Positions 1 through 9,163 of a DNA stretch of 64,000 bases are shown here, one piece after another (the first letter of the stretch is position 1; every line of letters begins with the position of its first letter). Under the pieces are notes generated by a model, which did no database searches, was not told the origin of the DNA, and saw nothing but the letters and a program-made list of their open reading frames with translations. Location of the stretch: contig NZ_JABFDH010000003.1 of the NCBI RefSeq assembly GCF_013403975.1, forward strand, positions 248,001-312,000. Direction: 5' to 3'. Origin of the DNA: Winogradskyella ursingii (lineage in GTDB: Bacteria; Bacteroidota; Bacteroidia; Flavobacteriales; Flavobacteriaceae). The position numbers were made by a program, and so were the translations under genes.

Positions 1-704
1 ACCATTATGTGGTTAATGGACAAAAAACCTTTATCACTAATGGCTATATGTGCGATATGTCTATTGTCGCCGTAAAAACAAATTCCGGAACTAAAAAAGA
101 AGGTGTTTCATTATTAATAATCGAAGCAGAACTTGAAGGTTTTACAAAAGGTGTCCCTTTCAAAAAAATTGGACTGAAAGCACAAGATACGTGCGAATTA
201 TTCTTTGATAATGTCAAAGTTCCCAAAGAAAATCTATTGGGCGAAGAGGGAATGGGATTTAAAATAATGATGACAGAATTAGCGCGAGAGCGATTGTCCG
301 TAGCACTTGCTGCCATCGGTGGAGCAGAAGGTGCTATAGAAAAAACGATTGCATACACTTCTACAAGAAAGGCATTCAAAAAAACAATTGCCGAATTCCA
401 GAACACACAATTTAAACTTGCCGAATGCACCACACAATTACAGCTCAATCAAGCTTTTATTGACCGTTGTATTCGCTTGGTTGACAACCATAAGCTTACT
501 GCTGAAAATGCATCTATAGCAAAATATGCAGCAACCGAAATGCATGGTAAAGTTGTTGATGAATGCTTGCAATTATTTGGAGGTTATGGTTATATGTGGG
601 ATTATCCAATTGCACGTATGCACGCAGACAATAGAGTCGCTCGTATATATGCTGGTACAAATGAAATCATGAAAGTATTGATTGCTCGTGGTTTATTTAA
701 ATAG
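1..704 (+). CDS. Acyl-CoA dehydrogenase, C-terminal part (5' end outside the window)
   Basis: The open frame runs in from the left edge (first full codon at base 3), so this is the C-terminal 234 residues or so of a longer enzyme. The family oxidises acyl-CoA thioesters to 2-enoyl-CoA with FAD. The VVNGQKTFITNG segment is the usual beta-domain motif. The C-terminal helical domain carries the typical LFGGYGYMWDYPIARMHAD stretch and ends in the usual AGTNEIMKVLIARGL segment, where the family has its FAD-contacting tail. Substrate chain length cannot be told from this part. The GTG at base 9 is internal, not a start. No terminator is obvious after the stop. Confidence 0.93.
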   Translation, partial: HYVVNGQKTFITNGYMCDMSIVAVKTNSGTKKEGVSLLIIEAELEGFTKGVPFKKIGLKAQDTCELFFDNVKVPKENLLGEEGMGFKIMMTELARERLSVALAAIGGAEGAIEKTIAYTSTRKAFKKTIAEFQNTQFKLAECTTQLQLNQAFIDRCIRLVDNHKLTAENASIAKYAATEMHGKVVDECLQLFGGYGYMWDYPIARMHADNRVARIYAGTNEIMKVLIARGLFK

Positions 705-873
705 GCATTAAAAATATAGAAGAATAAAACAAATCTAATTAGGTGTGTATATGAATTTGTTTATAAAAAATGAGAGAATTTCACTTTGCCCTAAATCGAT
801 ATATTCAGATAATGTAATCTCAAAACAATGCATCGTTTGTTAGAAATATTAGTAATTTGTGCTTTTATACAAA

Positions 874-1689
874 ATGACGAGCGAAATTATTAATAGAAAT
901 AATGTAAAAGTATTAGGTGAAGGTGAAAAGACTATACTTTTTGCTCATGGTTTTGGTTGTGACCAAAACATGTGGAGATTTGTAACACCAGCATTTGAGA
1001 AAAATTATAAAATTGTCCTTTTTGATTATGTTGGTTGTGGAAATTCGGATTTGTCAGCATATGTACCTGATCGCTATTCTGAATTACAAGGGTATGCCCA
1101 AGATATCTTAGAAATTTGTTCAACATTAAATTTAGAAAATGTCATTTTTGTTGGTCATAGTGTAAGTTGTATGATCGGTCTGTTGGCTGATATGGAAAAT
1201 CAACATTTATTTTCTAGTTTAATTTTTATAGGACCATCTGCAAGATATGTCAATGATATGGATTATTTAGGTGGATTTTCTAAAGAAGACCTAGAAGGAT
1301 TATTGGAAGTGATGGATAATAATTATCTTGGATGGGCATCTTTTTTAGCTCCTGTAGTAATGAAAAATGAAGATAAACCTGAGCTCACCAAAGAACTTGA
1401 AGTGAGTTTTTGTTCTACAGACCCAATTATAACAAGAAATTTTGCAGAGGTTACCTTTTTCTCAGACAATAGAGATGATTTAGCCAATTTAACCAAACCT
1501 TGTTTGGTATTGCAATGCTCCGATGATGCAATCGCACCGGATGAGGTAGGTCAATATATCCATGAGCAAATAAAAGGAAGTACTTTCGAAAAAATGAATG
1601 CGACTGGGCACTGTCCGCATTTAAGTCATCCTACGGAGACTATAAGATTAATGAAGAAATTTCTAAAATCTCAATATCATTTCAGCTAA
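874..1689 (+). CDS. rsbQ: RsbQ-like alpha/beta hydrolase (signalling hydrolase)
   Basis: The protein matches Bacillus RsbQ along its length by recognisable blocks: FAHGFGCDQNMW, LFDYVGCGNSDL, FVGHSVS, FCSTDPIITRNF and GHCPHLSHP. Counting from the ATG at 874, the triad is Ser96 in GHSVS, Asp218 in CSDDAIAP and His246 in GHCPH. An upstream GTG at 859 would add five residues, but family proteins start at MTS-type sequences, so 874 is preferred. RsbQ is a serine hydrolase that activates a PAS-containing partner, thought to act by supplying a small hydrophobic ligand; in Bacillus the partner is the phosphatase RsbP. Here the next gene is a histidine kinase with an RsbP-like PAS domain, so a hydrolase-to-kinase signalling pair is likely. 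Confidence 0.85.
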   Translation: MTSEIINRNNVKVLGEGEKTILFAHGFGCDQNMWRFVTPAFEKNYKIVLFDYVGCGNSDLSAYVPDRYSELQGYAQDILEICSTLNLENVIFVGHSVSCMIGLLADMENQHLFSSLIFIGPSARYVNDMDYLGGFSKEDLEGLLEVMDNNYLGWASFLAPVVMKNEDKPELTKELEVSFCSTDPIITRNFAEVTFFSDNRDDLANLTKPCLVLQCSDDAIAPDEVGQYIHEQIKGSTFEKMNATGHCPHLSHPTETIRLMKKFLKSQYHFS

Positions 1690-1771
1690 ATCTAATAATA
1701 GTTTATCGTGGGATAAAATTTATGATGCTATCCCCTGTTTTTTATTTTCTATTTCCAATACCGGAAAAATA
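1667..1771 (+). other. Coding extension of the PAS domain upstream of the kinase's first ATG
   Basis: The kinase frame stays open from the stop at 1664-1666 up to the ATG at 1772. The translated piece reads as the missing first part of a PAS domain, with DAIPCFLFSISNTGKI just before the residues MNRELRLKLG. That is the canonical order of strand, turn, G-x-I and Asn. There is no ATG, GTG or TTG in this stretch, only ATT/ATC codons (for example ATT at 1679). It overlaps the end of the RsbQ-like gene, whose stop is 1687-1689. Either a rare start codon or frameshifting is used, or a start was lost. Confidence 0.6.
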
Positions 1772-2893
1772 ATGAAAATGAATAGAGAATTACGGTTGAA
1801 ACTGGGAGTAGAGGTTGAGGAAGTTCCTGGTCTTCAACTCGAAGACTTGTTAACCGTTGGGAGTAAAATATTTTATCAGACTCATTTCTATCCATTAGTA
1901 AAAATGCAGAACAATGTAAGAGAAATTTACCTTGTATTTAAAGGTGTGAATGGTCAGATTCCGGCATTATTAAATGTTGAAGTTAAAAAAAGCAATGACC
2001 AGGTTGAAATTCTATGTGGAGGCATGGAAATATCAAAAAGAAATAAGTATGAAAAAGAGCTTTTAGCGGCCAAGAAACAAGCTGAGAATGCGTTGTTACA
2101 TAATGCTGAACTTAGGGAAGCTAAAAATAAGTTGCTTAAAAATCAATCGCTTTTAGAATTTCAATTAAGAGAAGTTAATTTACTAAAAGAACAACAACAA
2201 GAAATCTTTAGATTAATAGCGCACGACCTTCAGGAACCATTGCGCAAGACAATTTTTATGAGTAATTATATCTTGAATACTACTACCGAACTTTCTAGTG
2301 GTACTGAAGAAAGAGTTAGAAAGATTATAAATTATAACATTAAGATGCGTGAAATGCTTCTTATGCTCTTACGATTTAAAGAGTTAGAAGGAAGGAATTT
2401 GGAATATACTTCCATTAATCTATCCGATCTAGTCAGCAGTGCCGTAAAATCATTAATGATTGATAATAAAGACAGTATTATCTTGACATGTCCTAACACG
2501 TGTATCAGTCTTAAAGGAGATTATAAGCTACTTAAGAACCTTTTTGTTGCGCTAATACGAAATTCACAAAACGAGCAGCACGCCAATAAAGACCGTCTAT
2601 TAATAAATATTAATGCATTCGTAACTGTAAAAAATAATAATTTTCAAATTAAAGACCATTACCAATATAAAAAGTTTGTAAAAATTACTTACACCGATAA
2701 TAGCAAAGGCTATAGTTCTAAGTTAAATAAAATTATACAAAAATCAGAAGATCTTAATAAAGTAAATATCGGACTTGCATATAGTGCACAGGTAGTTGAT
2801 AAACATAATGGTGCTATGGAAGCAGCATCATTAAATGGTAAAGGTGTAAATTATACTATTTTCTTACCAATAGACCCTGATTTAAAAAATTAA
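1772..2893 (+). CDS. PAS-domain sensor histidine kinase, probable partner of the RsbQ-like hydrolase
   Basis: Residues 1-95 or so form most of a PAS domain of the type seen in RsbP-like phosphatases: LEDLLTVGSKIFYQTHFYPL followed by VREIYLVFKGVNGQIPALLNVEV. A coiled coil follows (about 95-145), then a HisKA H-box with His151 in RLIAHDLQEPLR. The HATPase part is divergent: the N-box is reduced to LIRNSQN, G1 is DNSKGY, and the G2-like GLAYSAQVVDKHNG lacks the usual GLGL. The true start is probably upstream of this ATG (see 1667-1771). No response regulator lies beside it, so the target is unknown. Autokinase activity is expected but could be weak given the degenerate ATP lid. Confidence 0.8.
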   Translation: MKMNRELRLKLGVEVEEVPGLQLEDLLTVGSKIFYQTHFYPLVKMQNNVREIYLVFKGVNGQIPALLNVEVKKSNDQVEILCGGMEISKRNKYEKELLAAKKQAENALLHNAELREAKNKLLKNQSLLEFQLREVNLLKEQQQEIFRLIAHDLQEPLRKTIFMSNYILNTTTELSSGTEERVRKIINYNIKMREMLLMLLRFKELEGRNLEYTSINLSDLVSSAVKSLMIDNKDSIILTCPNTCISLKGDYKLLKNLFVALIRNSQNEQHANKDRLLININAFVTVKNNNFQIKDHYQYKKFVKITYTDNSKGYSSKLNKIIQKSEDLNKVNIGLAYSAQVVDKHNGAMEAASLNGKGVNYTIFLPIDPDLKN

Positions 2894-3122
2894 CAACTAC
2901 AGATTGGTTATGGTAGACGTTGCGGCATCAAATGTATTCATTCCTTATATGGACACTGTGACAAGACCTAAATAAGGTTAAATCCAAGGGTCAAAATTAA
3001 TTCTTATCTAAAATAAAATATCACACTTCAAATCACTACTAATAGTGTTAGAGTTTTACTTGTTTGGATTAAGCTTCAACCCATTACTTAATTATTTTTG
3101 AAACTAATTCTATCACATACTT

Positions 3123-3620
3123 ATGACTTTACAGGAAACTATTTGGCTCATTTTATCGGTGCTCGGAATATTTACAATCGTAATTGTTATAACACGGATA
3201 TTTGGACTTCGGACCTTTGCAAAAATGTCTAGTTTTGATTTTGCTTCTACGATAGCAGTAGGCTCAATATTGGCTTCTATTATATTAAATAATGATTATT
3301 CTTTATTAAAAGGTGGTATAGCACTAGCAACTATTATTGGGTTTCAGACTTTATTTTCATATTTGGTAAGACGTTCTGATTTTTTTCAAAAACTATTTAC
3401 AAACAAACCACAGTTAATTATGTGGAATGGAGAGATTCAATATGAGAATCTTAAAAAATGTAACGTCGGAAAAGATGATTTAATTGCTAAATTAAGAGAA
3501 GCCAATGTCCATAGTTTTAATGAAGTAAAAGCAGTTATATTTGAAAGCACTGGAGATGTATCGGTGATACACAATAGTGAGAACAAGTCCATTGATGAGG
3601 ATTTGTTACAAGATTTATAG
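3123..3620 (+). CDS. DUF421 (YetF-like) membrane protein
   Basis: The N-terminal 85 residues or so hold three predicted membrane helices (around 6-26, 40-57 and 62-82). They carry the RIFGLRTFAKMSSFDF motif that marks DUF421/YetF proteins; the consensus there is R..G.r....s.fDf. The C-terminal soluble part (90-165) has the typical KPQLIMWNGEI and DLIAKLREANVHSFNEVKAVIFESTGDVSVI sequence. Function of the family is not established. At 165 aa it is a short, single-domain member. It stands alone between the kinase and the dehydrogenase genes, with 229 and 176 bases of gene-free DNA on either side. Confidence 0.85.
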   Translation: MTLQETIWLILSVLGIFTIVIVITRIFGLRTFAKMSSFDFASTIAVGSILASIILNNDYSLLKGGIALATIIGFQTLFSYLVRRSDFFQKLFTNKPQLIMWNGEIQYENLKKCNVGKDDLIAKLREANVHSFNEVKAVIFESTGDVSVIHNSENKSIDEDLLQDL

Positions 3621-3796
3621 AGAATTAAATTGTTCTTAAACCATTGTAATTTGTCTTATAAAAGATAGAAACAGCCAAAGACAACTGAATTGACGTTTCG
3701 AGTTAAATTCTATGAAAATGTTAAGATTATATTAAGAACTTAATCGGGTCAAAAATTTCCTTTTAGATGTTTTAATTTTAATGAAAACTTAATTTT

Positions 3797-5080
3797 ATGA
3801 AAAGATATACTTACCTCATGGCCATTTTGTTATCGGTCACTATATTATCCTGTAAAACCAACAAAGAAAAATCTGGAAAAGAAAAGGAAATGGCATCCGA
3901 AAGAACAGCAGATACTGTCCAAACAGCAATTGGTCAACTTATTTTACCTAAACCATACGCAACAGAATCCGTTAGAAACCGTCATCAACTTGTTGATTGG
4001 CCAAAAGGTAAATTGCCTGTCGCACCAGAAGGTTTTACAGTTACAAAATTTGCTGATGGATTTGAATATCCACGCTGGACCTACATTGCACCCAATGGTG
4101 ATTTTTTTGTGTGTGAGTCGAACACAAGAAATAGTGCCAATCGTATTACTATATTACGAGACACAAACAATGATGGCTCATTTGAGCTAAGACAGCCATT
4201 TCTCGAAAATCTCAATCAACCTTTCGGCATGTTAATTATTGATAATAATTTTTATGTTGCCAATACAGACGGTCTTTATAAATTTCCTTATAAAACAGGA
4301 CAAACATCTTTAATAAATTCTGATGGTAAAAAAATAGTTGATTTGCCAGCAGGTGGTTACAATAACCATTGGACAAGAAATATCATTACAAACAATGCGA
4401 AAGATAAAATATACATTTCAGTAGGCTCGGCAAGCAACGTAGGTGAGCATGGTATGGAAGAAGAAATTCGACGTGCTAATATTCTGGAAGTCGATTTAAA
4501 TGGAGAAAACGAGAAAATTTATGCCAGCGGACTTAGAAATCCTGTAGGTATGGATTGGAATCCAGTTAACGGAGAATTGTGGACTGCGGTAAATGAGCGA
4601 GATAAACTTGGCGACAACTTGGTGCCAGATTATGTGACCAGCGTAAAAGAAGGTGGTTTTTATGGATGGCCTTATGCATATTACGGACCAATTGAAGATC
4701 CTCGATTAGAAGGAGAAGCTCCAGAACTTGTAGCAAAAACTATAGTGCCTGACGTTTCCGTTGGACCACATACTGCTTCATTAGGATTAACATTTTATAA
4801 TCATGATAGTTTTCCTGCCAAATACAAAAACGGAATATTTGTAGGTCAACATGGCTCCTGGAACCGTTCGGTACTTTCAGGTTATGCCGTAAAATTCATT
4901 CCTTTTCAAAATGGTAAACCTACAGGAGAACCACAAGATTTTCTTACTGGTTTTATGGCAGATGACAGCAATACAGATGTTTATGGCAGACCTGTTTGCG
5001 TAGCAGTAACTCCGACTGGTGATTTATTAGTTAATGATGATTCTGGTAATGTTATATGGAAAGTGAGTTACACTAAATAA
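3797..5080 (+). CDS. Sorbosone dehydrogenase-like PQQ-type beta-propeller lipoprotein
   Basis: This is a lipoprotein: a short hydrophobic signal ends in the lipobox TILSC (Cys19), so it should be anchored on the periplasmic side of a membrane. The remainder is a GSDH/L-sorbosone-dehydrogenase-like beta-propeller with the landmarks FADGFEYPRWTYIAPNGDFFVCE, GLRNPVGMDWNP, GGFYGWPYAYYG, GPHTASLGLTFY and FVGQHGSWNRS. Members oxidise sugars or other alcohols with PQQ, though many Bacteroidota homologues have no tested substrate. The TonB receptor 27 bases downstream on the same strand suggests cotranscription and a shared substrate or cofactor (PQQ itself or a sugar). That link is inference. Confidence 0.85.
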   Translation: MKRYTYLMAILLSVTILSCKTNKEKSGKEKEMASERTADTVQTAIGQLILPKPYATESVRNRHQLVDWPKGKLPVAPEGFTVTKFADGFEYPRWTYIAPNGDFFVCESNTRNSANRITILRDTNNDGSFELRQPFLENLNQPFGMLIIDNNFYVANTDGLYKFPYKTGQTSLINSDGKKIVDLPAGGYNNHWTRNIITNNAKDKIYISVGSASNVGEHGMEEEIRRANILEVDLNGENEKIYASGLRNPVGMDWNPVNGELWTAVNERDKLGDNLVPDYVTSVKEGGFYGWPYAYYGPIEDPRLEGEAPELVAKTIVPDVSVGPHTASLGLTFYNHDSFPAKYKNGIFVGQHGSWNRSVLSGYAVKFIPFQNGKPTGEPQDFLTGFMADDSNTDVYGRPVCVAVTPTGDLLVNDDSGNVIWKVSYTK

Positions 5081-5107
5081 ACCAACAAATTCATCCCAAT
5101 TTAATTC

Positions 5108-7399
5108 ATGAGGTTTACACTATTTAAAGTAATAGCAGTTATTGTTTTTACTGCTATTACCAACCCTTTTTACGCTCAATCAGTAAGTGCACGTGTTATT
5201 AACAATTCAAATTCTGGAATATCGGGCGTTTCGGTTTTTATTAAAAATGAAGTAATTTCTGAAAGTAACGCTCAAGGGTTTTTTACCATTCCGACATCTT
5301 ATCGTTTGCCATTAGAATTGACCTTAATGCATCCTGATTATTATATTAAAAAAGTTATACTGTCTCAAAATAATTCAATCTTCAAACTAGAAATTATAGA
5401 AACCACATATAATCTAGATGAAGTTATTATTTCTTCAACCTATCAAAAAGAAAGTAAAGTTATTATCCCGACTTCTAAGATTGAAGCTCAAAAGTTTGAT
5501 GCCTATAGTCCAGTCGATTTAGTTTCGGCTATCAATGAAACACCTGGTGTATATATTCAAAGTGGTGCTATAAATACAAATCGGATAGTCATTAGAGGAG
5601 TAGGGTCAAGAACACTTTATGGTACCAATAAAATACGTGCTTATTTTAATGGAATTCCCATAACAAATGGTACAGGTGATACTGCAATTGATGCTTTTGA
5701 TCCTGAGGATATAGAAAATCTAGAAATTGTAAAGGGTCCAAAAGCTGCACAATACGGCACCAACTTAGGAGGGACTTTATTATTAAATTCTAAACAAGCA
5801 CAAGCAGGAGAAACATTCATAAAAAACAACCTTACTCTTGGGAGTTTCGGGTTGCTTAAAAATAATGTTTCCTTTGCCACAGCAGATGAAAATTTGTCTT
5901 TTAATCTCAATTATGACCATTTAGAATTAGATGGGTTTCGCGACAACAGCAATTACAATAGAAATGCAGTTTTGATGACTTCTTATTATCAACTTAATGA
6001 AAAGAATGAGTTAGGAGTTTTAATCAATTATACCGATTATTTTGCGCAAATTCCAAGTTCAATCAGTAGAACTGCATTTGAGGAAGACCCTTCTCAAGCC
6101 GCTTTTACATGGAATGCAGCACAAGGTTATGAAGATAATGAGCAAATTTTGGTTGGACTGAATTATACACATCGTTTTTCTGAGCAATTTAGCAATACTA
6201 CCTCATTATTCTATACCTATCTCGATCATTATGAACCACGTCCATTCAATATTTTGGATGAATATACCAATGGTTATGGTGTGCGAACTTTATTTGCAAA
6301 AGATCTCAAATTTTTAGACCGAAAATCCATATTGAGCTTTGGTGGTGAATTTTATAACGACCAATATAATTGGAAAACCATAGAAAATCGATACGAAGAA
6401 AATAACGGCAACGGAAGCTTGGAAGGTGAGTTGCTGAGCGACAATAGAGAAAAACGCCGGAATATTAATGTATTTTCAACCATTACTGTTCCAATTACCG
6501 ATAAGTTAAAAGCACAATTAGGATTAAACATTAATAAAACCGATTATCAATTTTATGATGAGTTTAATTCTGGAGAAGACAATAAAGATGCAGATCGTAA
6601 TTTTGATCCTATTTTTGCACCCAACTTAAATGTTTTATATCAATTTGCGCCAAATATTAACGCTTATGCCAATGTGAGCAGAGGATTCAATTACCCGTCT
6701 ATTGAAGAAACACTTACTCCAGATGGTGTAATCAATCCTGAGTTAGGTCCAGAAACAGGATATAATTACGAAGTTGGTAGTGAATTGTATGCGCTGAAAA
6801 GACAACTGAAAATTCAGCTTTCTGCCTATTTATTGGATATAGATAACTTGTTAGTGGCCGATCGGGTTGGTGATGACCAGTTTATTGGTCGTAATGCGGG
6901 AAAGACCGAACATAAAGGTATTGAACTGTCAGCAATATTTACACAACGTTTTAACAATAACTTCACGATGTCTCCTTATCTAAATGCGGAATTTAACGAC
7001 CATAGGTTTATTGATTTTGTAGACGGTAATACGGATTATTCGGGTAAACAATTAACTGGTGTGCCTGACCACAAAGTAAATGGTGGTATTCGTTTTGGAC
7101 TGCACAATTTTAATTTGAACACCAATTTTCTGTACATAGGAGATATGCCGTTAAACGATTCTAATACGCTGTTTTCTGAATCCTATACGGTATTTAATGC
7201 AAAATTATCTTACGAAAATCAATTGACCGATCATTTTTCAATAGCAATCAATGCAGGATTGAACAATCTTACTGATAAGGATTATGCATCTTCGGTATTA
7301 ATTAACGCTGTAGGCTTCGGTAATTCTGAACCACGATATTTTTATCCAGGTCAACCACGCAATTGGTTTGGAGGTATTAAAATAGGTTATTCATTATAA
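5108..7399 (+). CDS. TonB-dependent outer-membrane receptor
   Basis: A signal peptide (residues 1-23, ending FYAQ) is followed by a carboxypeptidase-regulatory-like domain (about 25-100), as is usual for Bacteroidota receptors. A plug domain follows (about 115-225, with SAINETPGVYIQ, RGVGSRTLYGTNKIRAYFNG and EIVKGPKAAQYG). The rest is a long beta barrel ending in an aromatic C-terminus, WFGGIKIGYSL. At 763 aa it is nearer the size of iron/siderophore or cofactor receptors than of SusC proteins (about 1000 aa), and no SusD partner is next to it. It probably forms an operon with the preceding propeller lipoprotein. The imported ligand cannot be deduced. Confidence 0.92.
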   Translation: MRFTLFKVIAVIVFTAITNPFYAQSVSARVINNSNSGISGVSVFIKNEVISESNAQGFFTIPTSYRLPLELTLMHPDYYIKKVILSQNNSIFKLEIIETTYNLDEVIISSTYQKESKVIIPTSKIEAQKFDAYSPVDLVSAINETPGVYIQSGAINTNRIVIRGVGSRTLYGTNKIRAYFNGIPITNGTGDTAIDAFDPEDIENLEIVKGPKAAQYGTNLGGTLLLNSKQAQAGETFIKNNLTLGSFGLLKNNVSFATADENLSFNLNYDHLELDGFRDNSNYNRNAVLMTSYYQLNEKNELGVLINYTDYFAQIPSSISRTAFEEDPSQAAFTWNAAQGYEDNEQILVGLNYTHRFSEQFSNTTSLFYTYLDHYEPRPFNILDEYTNGYGVRTLFAKDLKFLDRKSILSFGGEFYNDQYNWKTIENRYEENNGNGSLEGELLSDNREKRRNINVFSTITVPITDKLKAQLGLNINKTDYQFYDEFNSGEDNKDADRNFDPIFAPNLNVLYQFAPNINAYANVSRGFNYPSIEETLTPDGVINPELGPETGYNYEVGSELYALKRQLKIQLSAYLLDIDNLLVADRVGDDQFIGRNAGKTEHKGIELSAIFTQRFNNNFTMSPYLNAEFNDHRFIDFVDGNTDYSGKQLTGVPDHKVNGGIRFGLHNFNLNTNFLYIGDMPLNDSNTLFSESYTVFNAKLSYENQLTDHFSIAINAGLNNLTDKDYASSVLINAVGFGNSEPRYFYPGQPRNWFGGIKIGYSL

Positions 7400-7467
7400 A
7401 GATTTGATGACTGAATTTTAAAATTAATTTAATCAAAATTTTTTAAGACACTGAATTCTAAATTGTT

Positions 7468-8391
7468 TTACATAGATCCAGAATTCGCTATATTTTGTAA
7501 GGCTTGGGAGATGTTTGAAAGTGCTTCATCTTCAGAATTAATATCATGTCGTCCAGCCAGGTAAAAAGGTTCATTATAAATAATATGTACCTCACCTTCA
7601 TTATTTTGATAGACCAAAATTTTCTGAGGCAAATCTAATGCCATCGTTCGCGATGCTTGCATGAGTGGAGTGCCTAAGACAGGATTTCCAAAGATTATAA
7701 GCTTAGAAGGTAATAAATCCATATTTACGCTTTGTGCATTAGCTTGGTGATCGAGCTCAGCGAAAATTGATATATTCTCGTTGGTATTTAATGTCGAAAT
7801 AATGTTATTGTAAGTAGTTTCAAAATCATTATTACTTGTTATGGAGATGATACCACTAACGTCAAAATTTGCGTTATTTAGTGTTACTTCTTCATCTGTG
7901 GCAGAATTAACAATGTTAGATAGGGCAGAAGCAACCGTATTTAGTGTAGGCGCAGTCTCTAGGTTATGTCTGTCAGCTAAATATTCTACCGAATTATAAC
8001 ATACAATTGTATCATCATCTTCGTCGGTATAGACAGTAATGCGCTGTGGTAAATCCAAACCAGCTTGCATATTTTCGTTCATAATCGGTGTACCTAATGC
8101 TGGATTTCCAAAATAGACCGTACGCGTAAAGTTTAATTCTAAATCTGCATTTTGGGCATTGGCCGAATGGTTGACTTCAGCAATAATGGAAATATTGCTA
8201 TTGGCATTTAACTTAGAGATAACTGCATTATAAACAGATAGTGCAGTCTCGTTTGTTACAGCAAAACCGATGCCTTCTGTTTGTGGTTTTTTATTTTCAG
8301 ATTGTTTCTCAGAATTATCTGAGTTATTGCAGGCATTTAACAAGAAAAATGCGAGTGTAATTGTAACGAAGTTAACTAATGACTTTTTCAT
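7468..8391 (-). CDS. Lipoprotein with two tandem DUF302 domains
   Basis: The signal sequence ends in the lipobox FLLNAC (Cys21), followed by a charged linker rich in Asn, Ser, Glu and Lys. Two repeated domains follow (about 40-165 and 175-300), each with the DUF302 pattern: an N-terminal helix, then HSANAQN or HQANAQS, then FGNPALGTPIM or FGNPVLGTPLM, then LDLPQRITVY or LDLPQKILVY. The two copies are clear internal duplicates. DUF302 domains are small alpha/beta folds of unknown function, sometimes linked to redox or sulfur metabolism. The gene converges on the TonB receptor; the 68-base gap between them is AT-rich with no clear hairpin. Confidence 0.88.
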   Translation of the reverse strand: MKKSLVNFVTITLAFFLLNACNNSDNSEKQSENKKPQTEGIGFAVTNETALSVYNAVISKLNANSNISIIAEVNHSANAQNADLELNFTRTVYFGNPALGTPIMNENMQAGLDLPQRITVYTDEDDDTIVCYNSVEYLADRHNLETAPTLNTVASALSNIVNSATDEEVTLNNANFDVSGIISITSNNDFETTYNNIISTLNTNENISIFAELDHQANAQSVNMDLLPSKLIIFGNPVLGTPLMQASRTMALDLPQKILVYQNNEGEVHIIYNEPFYLAGRHDINSEDEALSNISQALQNIANSGSM

Positions 8392-8521
8392 ACTATTTTA
8401 TTGAATATCATAAAATTAAAAGATAACTTGAATTTAGGTTGACCTGTAAACGATAAGTTTTTGCTTTATAGCGTGTGGTCTTTAAATTTTAAAAGGGTGT
8501 TATTAAGAAATTGCAGAGAAG

Positions 8522-9163
8522 TTTTTGGTTTCTGGTATGGCTGAACCTCAAAAAAGAATTACACAACATAGAAACGTTTTAGACACTACAAAAACCAATG
8601 TTGTCAAAAAATAGTATAAAACAGTATCGTTGGAGCAGAATAGGGCAATGCCTTTAGTCCCATAGTGCAAAGTAGTCGCCAAACCGAAAAGGATGTTCAA
8701 AATTCTGGATTGAATTGGTTTATTGGACGAAACGGAATTTACATAGAACCAGATTTGGAATATTCGGATACCTACATAAAAGAAGGAGAAATAAGAAACT
8801 GTGCTGAAAACGGAAAATGCACGTATATGTGTAGAAGTGAATTGGGCCATGCTAATTCAAAAATGCTAACGGAAGATGAGCACAAAGGAAACATTTATAA
8901 TTTGGTTGGAAATCCCATTGCACAAGCACAATTAGCAGATTACATCAATCAAGTACATGCGACCAATCTTGTTTATAATTCGGTTTCGGTTAATGCTTAC
9001 GCAAAAGAAAGAAAAGCAGAGCTCGGTGAGTTTTTGGGAACCATTATAGCGGGCATTTATGAAGGAATTTTAAATTGCAAATAATGTAGATTCAGATTAC
9101 CAAACAGCAATTGGAAGATCACATAAACCTACATTGGAACTTATAAAATCTATAAAGAATTAA
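8522..9163 (+). pseudogene. Decayed NmrA/QorB-type NAD(P)H-binding oxidoreductase
   Basis: Three reading frames have to be joined to recover the protein. 8522-8611 gives FLVSGMAEPQKRITQHRNVL and then TTKTNVVKK. At the A-run 8606-8611 one base seems lost, and the frame continues as IV-stop-NSIVGAE-stop-GNAFSPIVQSS, with stops at 8617-8619 and 8641-8643. The longest open piece (GTG 8665 to 9084) carries NSGLNWFIGRNGIYIEPD and ends GEFLGTIIAGIYEGIL. A second frameshift near 9076-9083 leads to NVDSDYQTAIGRSHKPTLEL, ending at 9163. These match the middle and end of QorB/NmrA-like reductases, which act on quinones or sense NADP. The N-terminal Rossmann GxxGxxG part is gone. It should not yield a working enzyme. 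Confidence 0.85.

Noticed and set aside
750..842. 30-codon ATG frame after the acyl-CoA dehydrogenase
   Set aside because: No recognisable protein pattern, no supporting signals, and a composition like the surrounding AT-rich DNA.
1710..1740. GGGATA / TATCCC stem followed by TGTTTTTT, looking like a terminator between the hydrolase and kinase genes
   Set aside because: It lies within sequence that codes for the first part of the PAS domain, so it is more likely coding sequence than a terminator.
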